From contig JALOON010000001.1 of assembly GCA_025454405.1 (NCBI GenBank), positions 62,001 to 126,000 on the forward strand: DNA of 64,000 nt, given 5' to 3'. Of this stretch, positions 52,971 through 60,750 are shown piece by piece (the first letter of the stretch is position 1; each line of letters begins with the position of its first letter). Below the pieces are notes generated by a model. It was not told the DNA's origin. It searched no databases and saw nothing but the letters and a program-made list of their open reading frames with translations. The translations under genes and the position numbers were made by a program. Origin of the DNA: Oscillatoriaceae cyanobacterium Prado104. GTDB lineage: Bacteria > Cyanobacteriota > Cyanobacteriia > Cyanobacteriales > Microcoleaceae.

Positions 52971-54053
52971 ATGAGCGAAAAACAAAACAGAACTTTGCCA
53001 GCACAGCCAGCCCTCTGCCGCATTTTAGATGCCAATTTAGACCGATCGCGCGAAGGGTTAAGAATTATTGAAGAATGGTGCAGGTTCGGCCTCAACAGTG
53101 CTGATTTGGCAAATGAGTGCAAGCAACTGCGCCAGGAATTGGCCCGGTGGCACACCCCGGAACTGCGAGCTGCCAGAGATACCCCCGGCGATCCCGGAAC
53201 GGAATTGACTCACCCCCAAGAAGAGCAGCGTTCTGGCATCCAACAGCTACTGCAGGTAAATTTCTCTAGAGTGGAAGAAGCACTGCGGGTACTGGAAGAA
53301 TACGGCAAAATTTACAACCCGGAAATGGGGAAGGCTTTTAAGGAGATGCGCTATCGGGTGTACGCTCTCGAAAGCAATTTGCTAGCTTACCGGCGCTACG
53401 AACAGCTATTGCGATCGCAGTTGTACCTGGTAACTTCGGCAAAAGACAATTTGTTTGCAGTGGTGGAAGCTGCTTTGCAGGGAGGTTTGGGTGTGGTGCA
53501 GTACCGCGACAAAACTGCTGCTGATGGCGCTAAGCTGGCTAAGGTGCGGAAGCTGCTCGAAATTTGCCACCGTTACGGGGCTTTGCTGATCGTGAACGAT
53601 CGCGTGGATTTGGCGATCTCGGCAGGTGCGGACGGCGTACACTTGGGACAGGAAGATCTGCCTGTAGCTGAAGCTCGCAAATTGCTAGGCCCGGGCAAGA
53701 TTATCGGTCGTTCGACAACCAATCCTCAGGAAATGCAGCGGGCTGTTGAGGAGGGAGCTGATTATATTGGAGTCGGTCCGGTATACGCAACTCCTACTAA
53801 GCCTAATAAACCGGCGGCGGGTTTGGATTACGTGCGTCACGCGGCCGCTAAATCGCCGATTCCTTGGTTTGCGATCGGGGGAATTGATATCAACAACCTC
53901 GATGAAGTATTGAGGGCTGGTGCTGAAAGAGTGGCTGTGGTGCGATCGATTATGGATGCGGAGCAACCAACTTTGGTATCGCAGTTTTTTATCTCTCAAT
54001 TGACTCGGATGCAAAATCTTAAAGCTCAAAAACTTATCCAGGTAAAAAGTTGA
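52971..54053 (+). CDS. thiE: Thiamine-phosphate synthase with N-terminal extension
   Basis: This enzyme joins the pyrimidine and thiazole phosphates into thiamine phosphate. The protein of 360 residues has a helical N-terminal domain of about 145 residues, usual in cyanobacterial ThiE, and the TIM-barrel ThiE domain with QYRDKTA, LIVNDRVDLA, GADGVHLGQEDLP, GRSTTNPQE and GVGPVYATPTK. The ATG at 52971 follows a good GGAGAAG site and is preferred over a TTG 18 codons upstream. thiS lies 278 bp downstream on the same strand, separated by heptamer arrays. Confidence 0.95.
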   Translation: MSEKQNRTLPAQPALCRILDANLDRSREGLRIIEEWCRFGLNSADLANECKQLRQELARWHTPELRAARDTPGDPGTELTHPQEEQRSGIQQLLQVNFSRVEEALRVLEEYGKIYNPEMGKAFKEMRYRVYALESNLLAYRRYEQLLRSQLYLVTSAKDNLFAVVEAALQGGLGVVQYRDKTAADGAKLAKVRKLLEICHRYGALLIVNDRVDLAISAGADGVHLGQEDLPVAEARKLLGPGKIIGRSTTNPQEMQRAVEEGADYIGVGPVYATPTKPNKPAAGLDYVRHAAAKSPIPWFAIGGIDINNLDEVLRAGAERVAVVRSIMDAEQPTLVSQFFISQLTRMQNLKAQKLIQVKS

Positions 54054-54059
54054 GAGTTG

Positions 54060-54260
54060 AGAGGGAGTTTTGAGTTTTGAGTTTTGAGTTTTGAGTTTTG
54101 AGTTTTGAGTTTTGAGTTAAAGAGAGTTTCTCGGGAGTTTTGAGTTTTGAGCTTTGAGTTGAAAGACTGTTTCTCGGGAGTTTTGAGTTTTGAGCTTTGA
54201 GTTGAAAGAGAGTTGTGAGGGAGTTTGGAGTTTCGAGTTGAAAGAGAGTTGAGAGTTGAC
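54060..54260. repeat. TTTTGAG heptamer array between thiE and thiS
   Basis: A run of seven TTTTGAG units is followed by blocks separated by TTAAAGAGAGTTTCTCGGGAG and similar spacers. It starts about 10 bases after the thiE stop. Confidence 0.85.
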
Positions 54261-54271
54261 CTGGAAAGTTG

Positions 54272-54335
54272 ACTAATAACTAATAACTAATGACTGATTG
54301 CTAATGACTAATGACTGGTGACTAATTACTCATGA
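54272..54335. repeat. TAATGAC/TAATAAC heptamer array abutting thiS
   Basis: About eight degenerate copies of the 7-bp unit TAATGAC run into the thiS start codon; the ATG itself lies within the last copy (CTCATGACC). No separate Shine-Dalgarno site is visible. Confidence 0.75.
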
Positions 54336-54544
54336 CCGATCTAATTACTCTGCAAGTTAACGGAGAAAACCGCAGTTGTCCTGTGGAAACGCTATTGCCA
54401 GAATTGTTGAAACAGTTGGATTTAAATCCGCGTTTGATAGCTGTGGAATATAACGGCGAAATTCTGCACAAACAATTTTGGGAAACTACACAAATGCAAG
54501 AGGGCGATCGTTTGGAAATTGTTACGATTGTAGGAGGAGGTTAG
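54332..54544 (+). CDS. thiS: Sulfur carrier protein ThiS
   Basis: The 70-residue protein is a ubiquitin-like sulfur carrier that delivers sulfur for the thiazole ring of thiamine. It has the ThiS layout ITLQVNGENRSCPVETL at the start, VAVEYN-like AVEYNGEI in the middle and the obligatory C-terminal Gly-Gly (VTIVGGG). It follows thiE, matching the thiamine context. The start is inside a heptamer array, so translation may be weak or coupled. No thiG is adjacent. Confidence 0.95.
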   Translation: MTDLITLQVNGENRSCPVETLLPELLKQLDLNPRLIAVEYNGEILHKQFWETTQMQEGDRLEIVTIVGGG

Positions 54545-54996
54545 CCTGTTGATAGTTGGTAAGGAGTTTTGAGTTTTGAATTTTGAGTTTTGAGTTAAAG
54601 ACAGTTTTCAAGAGTTTTGAGTTTTGAGTTTTGAGTTAAAGACTGTTTTCAGGAGTTGTGAATGCGTGAATGCGTGAGTTTTGAGTTAAAGACAATTCTC
54701 AGGAGTTTTGAGTTTTGAGTTAAAGACAGTTCTTAATTCAAAACTCAAAACTTAAAACTCAGAAATTCCCCTCTCCCCATCTCCCCATCCCCCAATCGAA
54801 AATCGTTATGTCTAATGAGGTTTTTTAACTGTTGACTTGAGAGAGTTTCTGGTAGGGGCATTGCTCCCGCGTCCGCCCTCGCGAACTTGGTATAGCGCTT
54901 GAGGTACGGATATCTCTCTTGCGGGCTACCTGAAACCTCCGTACCCAGTAACCTGAGGAAGCGGTAAATTATATATGTATCGAAATAGAAACGGCT
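54545..54996. other. 452-bp spacer with heptamer array and structured leader
   Basis: The left part (54551-54765) is a TTTTGAG array with a closing CTCAAAA block. In the right part GGTACGGA (54903-54910) pairs with TCCGTACC (54938-54945) in what would be the 5' leader of the DUF1517 gene. AATTATATAT near 54967 could be a -10 element. No coding region is seen. Confidence 0.55.
54551..54765. repeat. TTTTGAG heptamer array after thiS
   Basis: Four blocks of TTTTGAG units are separated by TTAAAGACAGTT and related spacers, ending in a complementary CTCAAAACTTAAAACTC block. It starts a few bases after the thiS stop. Confidence 0.85.
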
Positions 54997-55983
54997 ATGA
55001 ACAAGCAACTACTTTCAACAATTAAACCGCTTTTGAAATCAGTATTTGCGATCGGGCTGGTACTGGCACTGGCTCTGGGTAACGCTGACGGAGCTCTAGC
55101 AGCGCGCAGCGGCGGGCGCATCGGCGGCGGCTCTTTTAGAGCTCCGTCGCGCACTTACAACGCACCCAGCCGCACTTATACATCTCCGGGCGGCGGCTAC
55201 TATCCGGGCGGCGGTTACTATCCGGGCGGTGGCTTCGGATTCCCTTTCCTCCTGCCGTTTTTTGGTTTTGGCGGGGGATTTGGCGGCCTGTTTACCATTT
55301 TGATTTTTATTTCGATCGCTAATTTCTTGGTCCAGAGCTTCCGGCGGGCTGGGGCTGGTTCTGACGAACTCGGCTACAGCGCCCCGACAACTGTCTCAGT
55401 TGCCCGCGTGCAAGTCGGTTTGCTCGCCGAAGCCCGCAGCCTGCAAGCCGAGCTCGACTCCCTAGCTCAAAGAGCAGATACGGGTACGGCTGCTGGACGC
55501 ACTCAGGTGCTGCAAGAATCTACCCTCGCCTTGTTGCGCCACCCAGAATATTGGGTTTATGCAGGGGCGCAGTCCGAGCAAACTCGTTTGGAAGCAGCAG
55601 AAGCTAAATTCAACCAATTTTCCCTCGCAGAGCGCAGCAAATTCACTGAGGAAACCCTCACCAATTTTAACAACCAGCTTCACCAAGCGGGGAGCAACAA
55701 AATACTGCCAGGTTTGCAGGAAAGCGGCGAACTGGTTGCGATTGAGGGCGATCGAGCTCCTGGTGAATACATTGTGGTGACAATTATCGCGGGTACTCAA
55801 GGCAAGCTGCAACTGCCTGCTGTAAAAAATTCTGATGACTTGCGCCAAGCTTTGCGGCAGATTGGTGGATTATCTAGCGAACAACTGCTGGCCTTTGAGG
55901 TGCTGTGGACTCCTCAAGCTAGCGGGGATACTCTGAGTTCTGACGATATGCTAGCAGGCTATCCAGATCTGAAATTGATTTAG
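54997..55983 (+). CDS. DUF1517 domain protein
   Basis: The 328-residue protein has a signal/anchor segment (about 14-36), a Gly/Tyr-rich repeat region (GGGYYPGGGYYPGGG, about 60-80), a second hydrophobic stretch (about 83-113) and the conserved DUF1517 domain (about 125-325, with SVARVQVGLLAEARSLQ). The family is found in cyanobacteria and in chloroplasts of plants; its role is not known. The protein is probably anchored in the thylakoid or plasma membrane. A terminator follows the stop codon. A stem in the leader may affect expression. Confidence 0.9.
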   Translation: MNKQLLSTIKPLLKSVFAIGLVLALALGNADGALAARSGGRIGGGSFRAPSRTYNAPSRTYTSPGGGYYPGGGYYPGGGFGFPFLLPFFGFGGGFGGLFTILIFISIANFLVQSFRRAGAGSDELGYSAPTTVSVARVQVGLLAEARSLQAELDSLAQRADTGTAAGRTQVLQESTLALLRHPEYWVYAGAQSEQTRLEAAEAKFNQFSLAERSKFTEETLTNFNNQLHQAGSNKILPGLQESGELVAIEGDRAPGEYIVVTIIAGTQGKLQLPAVKNSDDLRQALRQIGGLSSEQLLAFEVLWTPQASGDTLSSDDMLAGYPDLKLI

Positions 55984-56371
55984 TCCCATCGATCGAGTCC
56001 GAAACACCGGATACCGAAGATGAAGCAGCATAAAAATTAACACGATCGGACTTGCGCAAAAACAGAGAGTTGCGTAAGTCCTGTTTTTATGGCAGCAATT
56101 TTTAATTGCGCCGCACCCGAACTCAAAGCTGCGCGGTGCTGGCATTTCTGGTTTCAGCTTCTAGGGCAGGGCTTGTCCCATTGCTCTTGAGGCGACAAAT
56201 TGGGAAGATTTTAGGCGCGTCGATTATAGTGAAACAGGTACTTCGACCAATGCTAGTATTAAAAGATTAATATTTGGTAACGGTGTACTCAAAGAGAAGC
56301 CGCTGTTGCGAGAAAAGTTGCGATCGGGCGACCTCTAATTGTTATAAAAAAATCAATATGGAGCTAAATCT
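55984..56371. other. 388-bp spacer
   Basis: It contains the DUF1517 terminator at its left. The remainder shows no gene. It should contain the promoter of the cNMP-binding protein, which I cannot pinpoint. Confidence 0.5.
56048..56089 (+). terminator. Terminator after DUF1517 gene
   Basis: GGACTTGCGCAA and TTGCGTAAGTCC form a 12-bp stem with one mismatch and a 10-base loop, followed by TGTTTTTAT. It lies about 65 bp after the DUF1517 stop. Confidence 0.7.
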
Positions 56372-56932
56372 ATGCCGAACAGCAGAAAAAAAGCACTATT
56401 TATTTTGAGCCAGTTAAATAATGACGATATAGACTGGATCGTCCAGAAAGGCAAAAAGGAAATTCTCCCCCCAGGCACGCTCCTGATTCACGAAGGGAGG
56501 CAGCTTGATGCGCTGTACATAGTTTTGAAGGGGACTTTGAGCGTTTTGCTTAACGGTGAGGGTACTGAGGGTACTAAAGAACTGGCTCAGATATCAGCAG
56601 CAGAGCTTGTGGGAGAGGTTTCTTTTATTGACGCCCGCCCGCCTTTGGCAACGGTGAAAGCAATTGAAGAAACTCACTTGCTGGCTATTCCCCGGCGACA
56701 GTTAGTAACAAAACTGCAGCACGATATGGGCTTTGCTTCCAGGTTTTATCACGGAATTTCGCTGTGTCTGGCGGACAGAATGCGGGGTACGATCAGACAC
56801 TTAGAATACGGTCGGAGTATAGAATTAGAACCTCCCGACCTCGAACTCGAAGACATAAATCCGAGCGTGCTGGAGAATTTGGCGCTAGCTCAGGCTAAGT
56901 TTAATTGGCTGATGGAAAATGTGAGGGCTTGA
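56372..56932 (+). CDS. Cyclic nucleotide-binding domain protein
   Basis: The 186-residue protein has a single cNMP-binding beta barrel (about 15-130: GTLLIHEGRQLDALYIVLKG, then ELVGEVSFIDARPPLATVKA) and a helical tail. The phosphate-binding cassette reads GEVSFIDARPPLATV; the Arg that binds the cyclic phosphate may be R in DARPP. There is no helix-turn-helix, so it is unlikely to be a CRP/FNR transcription factor. It could be a regulatory subunit. It starts with a good AATATGGAGC-type Shine-Dalgarno region (GGAG) before ATG. Confidence 0.88.
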   Translation: MPNSRKKALFILSQLNNDDIDWIVQKGKKEILPPGTLLIHEGRQLDALYIVLKGTLSVLLNGEGTEGTKELAQISAAELVGEVSFIDARPPLATVKAIEETHLLAIPRRQLVTKLQHDMGFASRFYHGISLCLADRMRGTIRHLEYGRSIELEPPDLELEDINPSVLENLALAQAKFNWLMENVRA

Positions 56933-57082
56933 TCTGCTCGCTCTCCCCGTCTCGCCTGCAAAACCGGACGCGAAACTATAAATTGGGTCGAAGGCGAGCG
57001 ATCGTCTTGGGGCAAGGCGATCGAGTTCTCATCCGTTTTTTGTTTTAGTTAAAAACAAGTCGCTCGATCGGACAGGATATCA

Positions 57083-57292
57083 TCAAGTTTCGGAATTTCT
57101 GCTTTCAGTGCTGTTACCTTTGACTGGCGGCAAATGTTCTACCAAACCCATCTCAAAAGCACTATCCGGCAAATCTGCAACTTGATACTTTCCCGGCTCA
57201 AACAGCCCGCTCGGAGTAAAACAAGGCTGCTTTAATTGTACCACTTCGTTGGGTGCAAACATTCCCCTAAACATTTTGCGTTCGAGTCCCAT
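57083..57292 (-). CDS. Small hypothetical protein next to glycosyltransferase relic
   Basis: The 69-residue protein (ATG at 57292) reads MFAPNEVVQLKQPCFTPSGL and then FEPGKYQVADLPDSAFEMGLV, a small basic/hydrophobic domain of a kind seen in short cyanobacterial and plasmid-borne proteins. I cannot assign it. The frame is open 21 codons further upstream, overlapping the end of the glycosyltransferase relic, but the start at 57292 with GGA about ten bases before it is preferred. Confidence 0.5.
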   Translation of the reverse strand: MGLERKMFRGMFAPNEVVQLKQPCFTPSGLFEPGKYQVADLPDSAFEMGLVEHLPPVKGNSTESRNSET

Positions 57293-57303
57293 CGTTCGAG
57301 ATC

Positions 57304-57810
57304 CTAAAATAACTGCCGCATTAATTTTAGCAACTTTTGAGCTGTTGCTTCCCAACTAAATAAATTTGCCGTTTCTCTAGCTTTTTTACTCACTGCAAAC
57401 CGCCCCGGATCTGCAACTATTTTCCGCAATTGCACTCGAACGGACTGAACTTTGGGCTCTGCCCAATGAGGGGCGTTTCGGATTTTTAAATACTGAGTAT
57501 CGTAGCACTTGCCTACTGGAACTAAATCCCAATCGATCGGGTAGCAATTGGTAGAGTTTGCGTAATCAGTAGGACCGCCGTACATTGTTAGGGCGACGGG
57601 CAATCCCGCGGCAAAAGCATCCAAAATTTTGATTGCAAAACCTTCGCCCCGAAACGGTGCTAAAAAAGCATCTGCCGATAGGTATAACTGGGCTAATTGT
57701 TGTTTGTTAATTACGTGGCGTACTACTTGGATTCTGGGTTGGCGAATTCCCAATGTAACAGCAGTTTTTTCAATACCCATACATTTATCCAACAGCAAGA
57801 GATTCTTGTT
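57304..57810 (-). pseudogene. Truncated GT4-type glycosyltransferase
   Basis: The remaining 164 residues are the C-terminal half of a GT-B glycosyltransferase: LYLSADAFLAPFRGEGFAIK with the nucleotide-sugar site, then ILDAFAAGLPVALTMYGG. The N-terminal acceptor-binding half (about 150-200 residues) is missing, and the frame starts directly after the ClC gene end and a CCAACA-TGTTGG inverted repeat (57787-57810). The site of the expected Glu-x7-Glu pair has Asp at the second position. It is probably a non-functional relic left by a deletion. Confidence 0.75.
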
Positions 57811-57832
57811 GGATATGTCTAATGACTAATGA

Positions 57833-60646
57833 CTAAGTTGCCGATCGCACTAAAATTACCGTACAGTCGCACCCTCTAGCAACAGCTTCGGGAATGTTAC
57901 CGTGCATTACTTGTTTTAGCAGTCCTTCGCGACTGGCACCAAGGACGATCGCGTCGCATCGATCGTTTTGCGCTAGATCGATTAAAGCATCAGAAACTGA
58001 ATTGGCGCAAATTGGAGTTTCTACCACCGTACAGCTTACCCGGCGCTTCAAAAAATCTACTGCTTGTTTCAATTCTCGACCATCCGGTTCGGCAACTGAA
58101 GGTTGGTGTACTTGACACAATTTAATCTCGGGCAAGCTACTGGCAGCTACTAATGCAGGTAACAGCCGCAAAGCTGCTGCTTGTTTGTAACTGCCGCGAA
58201 TTGGCACCAGCCAGCGGTGCAATCCCATCAAAGTGTGCAACCCCAATTCTGGCTGCGGAATATCTGAATTCGATCCCGGATCTTGAGTTTGAGTAATTGG
58301 AGGTGAAGCATATTCGATCGCGCACATATCGCAGTCAGGCGCGTCAGGTTCCACAACATTCAATTGCCAATCCGTAGGGGCATATTCCAGCGTTTTAGGA
58401 TAAATTTTGAGCTGGTCTTGCTTGCCTCGCAGCAATAGTTTATCGCTCCACTTAACCAATACTACTTCGCAGCCTGCTTGCCGAATTACCGTATCGACAA
58501 CGCTGCCAAAAATGCGTCCTGTGGTGGACATTTCCCCTTGCCAGCCCATCAAAATTAAGTCGATGTGCCGCTCCCTAATTGTCTCTAAAATCGCGTTTGG
58601 TATGTCATGAGCTAGGCGGATTTGCGCGTGGATTGGGAGTTTCCAATTGCGGGCAATTCGTTCGGCTTGTTGCAGCAAACGGCGGCTTTTTGTTGTCCGC
58701 ACTGCAGTTTCTGAAGGGGAACTGTTGCGGGGGACTAAAATAATTTGCAAGCACTCTAGTTCGTAATTGCGATCGCGCGCGATTGCTGCCGCTAGCCGCA
58801 GTAAAGCCGGTGCTGTTTGCGGGTTGGATAGCGGCACTAATAACCTGCCATTTCCGACTTGCGGCGATCGAGTTTGATAGACTACATAAGAAGGTTCTGG
58901 ATGGGGGCCTCGGGCTGTTTCTCCACTGAGTCGATCGGACTCTGCTCTAATAATATCGCTGCGGGTAATAATGCCCACCAAACGCCTGCCTTCAGTCACC
59001 GGCAAGCGACTGAGATTGTAGTGATTGAGCCTGTGCAAAACTTCGCTTAAAGTATCTCCCGATTTTACCGTTATCGGCTGTTCGGTCATGAATTCTTTGA
59101 GCAATGATTTGTCGGAAAAGTTGCGTTTGCTGGCATTTGCGAGATCGGTTTGAGTGACAATTCCGACTAATTTTCCGCCGTCTACTACGGGAAATCCTCG
59201 GTGGTGCGATCGAGAAAAAGCCTGCATTACTTCCTCGAAAGTTAGGGAACTTGAAAGAGTTTCTACTCGGCGTTGCATGACGTTAGCAGCCTGCAAGTCC
59301 CTTAACAAATCGCCAGCGGGTTTTTCCTTTATCAGTTGAATGCCGTTAAATGCCAAAAGTCGATCGTACAAAGAGCCGCTGTCTACTTTTTCTGCTACTA
59401 AATAAGCTACAACAGAACCGATCATTAAAGGCAACACTAACTGGAAATCTGCCGTGATTTCAAATACGATTACTACCGCAGTAATCGGTGCGCGAGAAAC
59501 CGCGCAAAAGAATGCTCCCATTCCCGCTAAAGCGTAAGTTGCAGGCAAACCAGCCCCCAGCGAATCTGCTTGTAAAATACCTACCATGTGGCCGAGTGCA
59601 GCACCGATAACTAGAGAAGGCGCGAACAAGCCTCCCGGAGCTCCCGATGCTGCAGAAATAATTGTGAGGACGAAGTGACCGATAAAAGCAATTAAACTGG
59701 TTCTAGCGCTAGCTTCGCCAGTCACCAAAAACTCGCGCAAACCAGTATTATTGCGGAAAGTTTCCGGCATCAAGGCGATTACTGAACCGCAAATTAAACC
59801 AGCGAGAGCAATGCGATAAGGCAAGGCTAATTTCAGGACTCTCCGGTTGAATTGCAAGTTAGCCATCACCCCTTTGCTGAACAAAGACCCCAGCAATCCT
59901 GCTAAAACTCCGAGCAGGATGTAAAAAGGAATTTCTGTAGCTAAAAAGCTGCTTTGATACTCTCGCAGATTAAGATTTAAACTATCACCTCCCAAAATTT
60001 TCGAGACAACTGCACCGATAAAAGAAGCAATAATTGCGGTATTTAAAGTCAGTCCCGAAACATCGTGCAGGAGTTCTTCAACTACAAACAAAACTCCGGC
60101 AATTGGAGCATTAAAACCGGCAGCCAATCCCGCTGCTGCACCGCAAGCAATTAATTGGCGGCGGTAGTCGGGAGAAGTAGGCATTAAGTTACCGATCCAA
60201 CCGGCTAAAGATGCGCCGATTTGCACTGTCGGGCCTTGTCTGCCCAAAGTTAAACCAGAACCAACTGCTAGAATTGTGCTTAAAAGTTTAGCGGTAGCAA
60301 CTCGCAAGTTCAAAGAAAGATTGACGCCGGCAAGAGCAGCTTTGACGTGGGGGATGCCGCTCCCGGCAGTTTCGGGAGCGAAACGTTCTACTAAAAATCC
60401 TGTTAGCAATCCGCCCAATAAACCGACACTGGGTAACAGCAACCAAGCGGGAATTACTGTTGATGTAGCAACCCGCCAACTGCCCAGCCATCCCACTCCT
60501 AATTTGAGCAAAACTCCGGCAAGCCCGGAGACTAAACCGATCAGGCAGGCTTCAAAAATAGCTAGTCTTTTAGGCCGCAAAAGTAGTTGAGATGCTAAAA
60601 CCCTGGAAGGTTCTCCAAAGATTTTGGAGATGGGAATATATTGCAT
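57833..60646 (-). CDS. ClC chloride channel/antiporter with CBS pair and Usp domains
   Basis: The 937-residue protein has a ClC transport domain (about 25-425), a CBS pair (about 450-570) and two universal-stress-protein domains (about 600-715 and 790-935). ClC signature motifs are GSGIPH (95-100), GRQGP (135-139) and GGLFAPSLVIGAALG. In the second motif, Q137 replaces the gating glutamate of the usual GREGP; the codon is CAA at 60236-60238. The internal glutamate in FVVEELLHD is kept. CBS domains normally sense adenine nucleotides. It should move chloride or a similar anion across the membrane. The stop is close to the truncated glycosyltransferase. Confidence 0.95.
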   Translation of the reverse strand: MQYIPISKIFGEPSRVLASQLLLRPKRLAIFEACLIGLVSGLAGVLLKLGVGWLGSWRVATSTVIPAWLLLPSVGLLGGLLTGFLVERFAPETAGSGIPHVKAALAGVNLSLNLRVATAKLLSTILAVGSGLTLGRQGPTVQIGASLAGWIGNLMPTSPDYRRQLIACGAAAGLAAGFNAPIAGVLFVVEELLHDVSGLTLNTAIIASFIGAVVSKILGGDSLNLNLREYQSSFLATEIPFYILLGVLAGLLGSLFSKGVMANLQFNRRVLKLALPYRIALAGLICGSVIALMPETFRNNTGLREFLVTGEASARTSLIAFIGHFVLTIISAASGAPGGLFAPSLVIGAALGHMVGILQADSLGAGLPATYALAGMGAFFCAVSRAPITAVVIVFEITADFQLVLPLMIGSVVAYLVAEKVDSGSLYDRLLAFNGIQLIKEKPAGDLLRDLQAANVMQRRVETLSSSLTFEEVMQAFSRSHHRGFPVVDGGKLVGIVTQTDLANASKRNFSDKSLLKEFMTEQPITVKSGDTLSEVLHRLNHYNLSRLPVTEGRRLVGIITRSDIIRAESDRLSGETARGPHPEPSYVVYQTRSPQVGNGRLLVPLSNPQTAPALLRLAAAIARDRNYELECLQIILVPRNSSPSETAVRTTKSRRLLQQAERIARNWKLPIHAQIRLAHDIPNAILETIRERHIDLILMGWQGEMSTTGRIFGSVVDTVIRQAGCEVVLVKWSDKLLLRGKQDQLKIYPKTLEYAPTDWQLNVVEPDAPDCDMCAIEYASPPITQTQDPGSNSDIPQPELGLHTLMGLHRWLVPIRGSYKQAAALRLLPALVAASSLPEIKLCQVHQPSVAEPDGRELKQAVDFLKRRVSCTVVETPICANSVSDALIDLAQNDRCDAIVLGASREGLLKQVMHGNIPEAVARGCDCTVILVRSAT

Positions 60647-60691
60647 AAATACGCGATCGCTCTCCGTCGATTAGCATAACAAAATCAGCTT

Positions 60692-60741
60692 GTAGTGCGG
60701 ACGTTAGTCCGCAATATGTTGCGGACTAACGTCCGCACTAC
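60692..60741. repeat. Perfect 23-bp inverted repeat, GTAGTG-GGACT family
   Basis: The arms GTAGTGCGGACGTTAGTCC plus GCAA and their exact complement enclose only TATG. It lies between the ABC exporter stop and the ClC start, both on the minus strand. It may work as a bidirectional terminator or be a mobile repeat. Confidence 0.9.
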
Positions 60742-60750
60742 GAACTCATG

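Noticed and set aside
54060-54260. Regular repeats between thiE and thiS as a CRISPR array
   Set aside because: The unit is only 7 bp, repeats are contiguous without unique spacers, and no cas gene is near.
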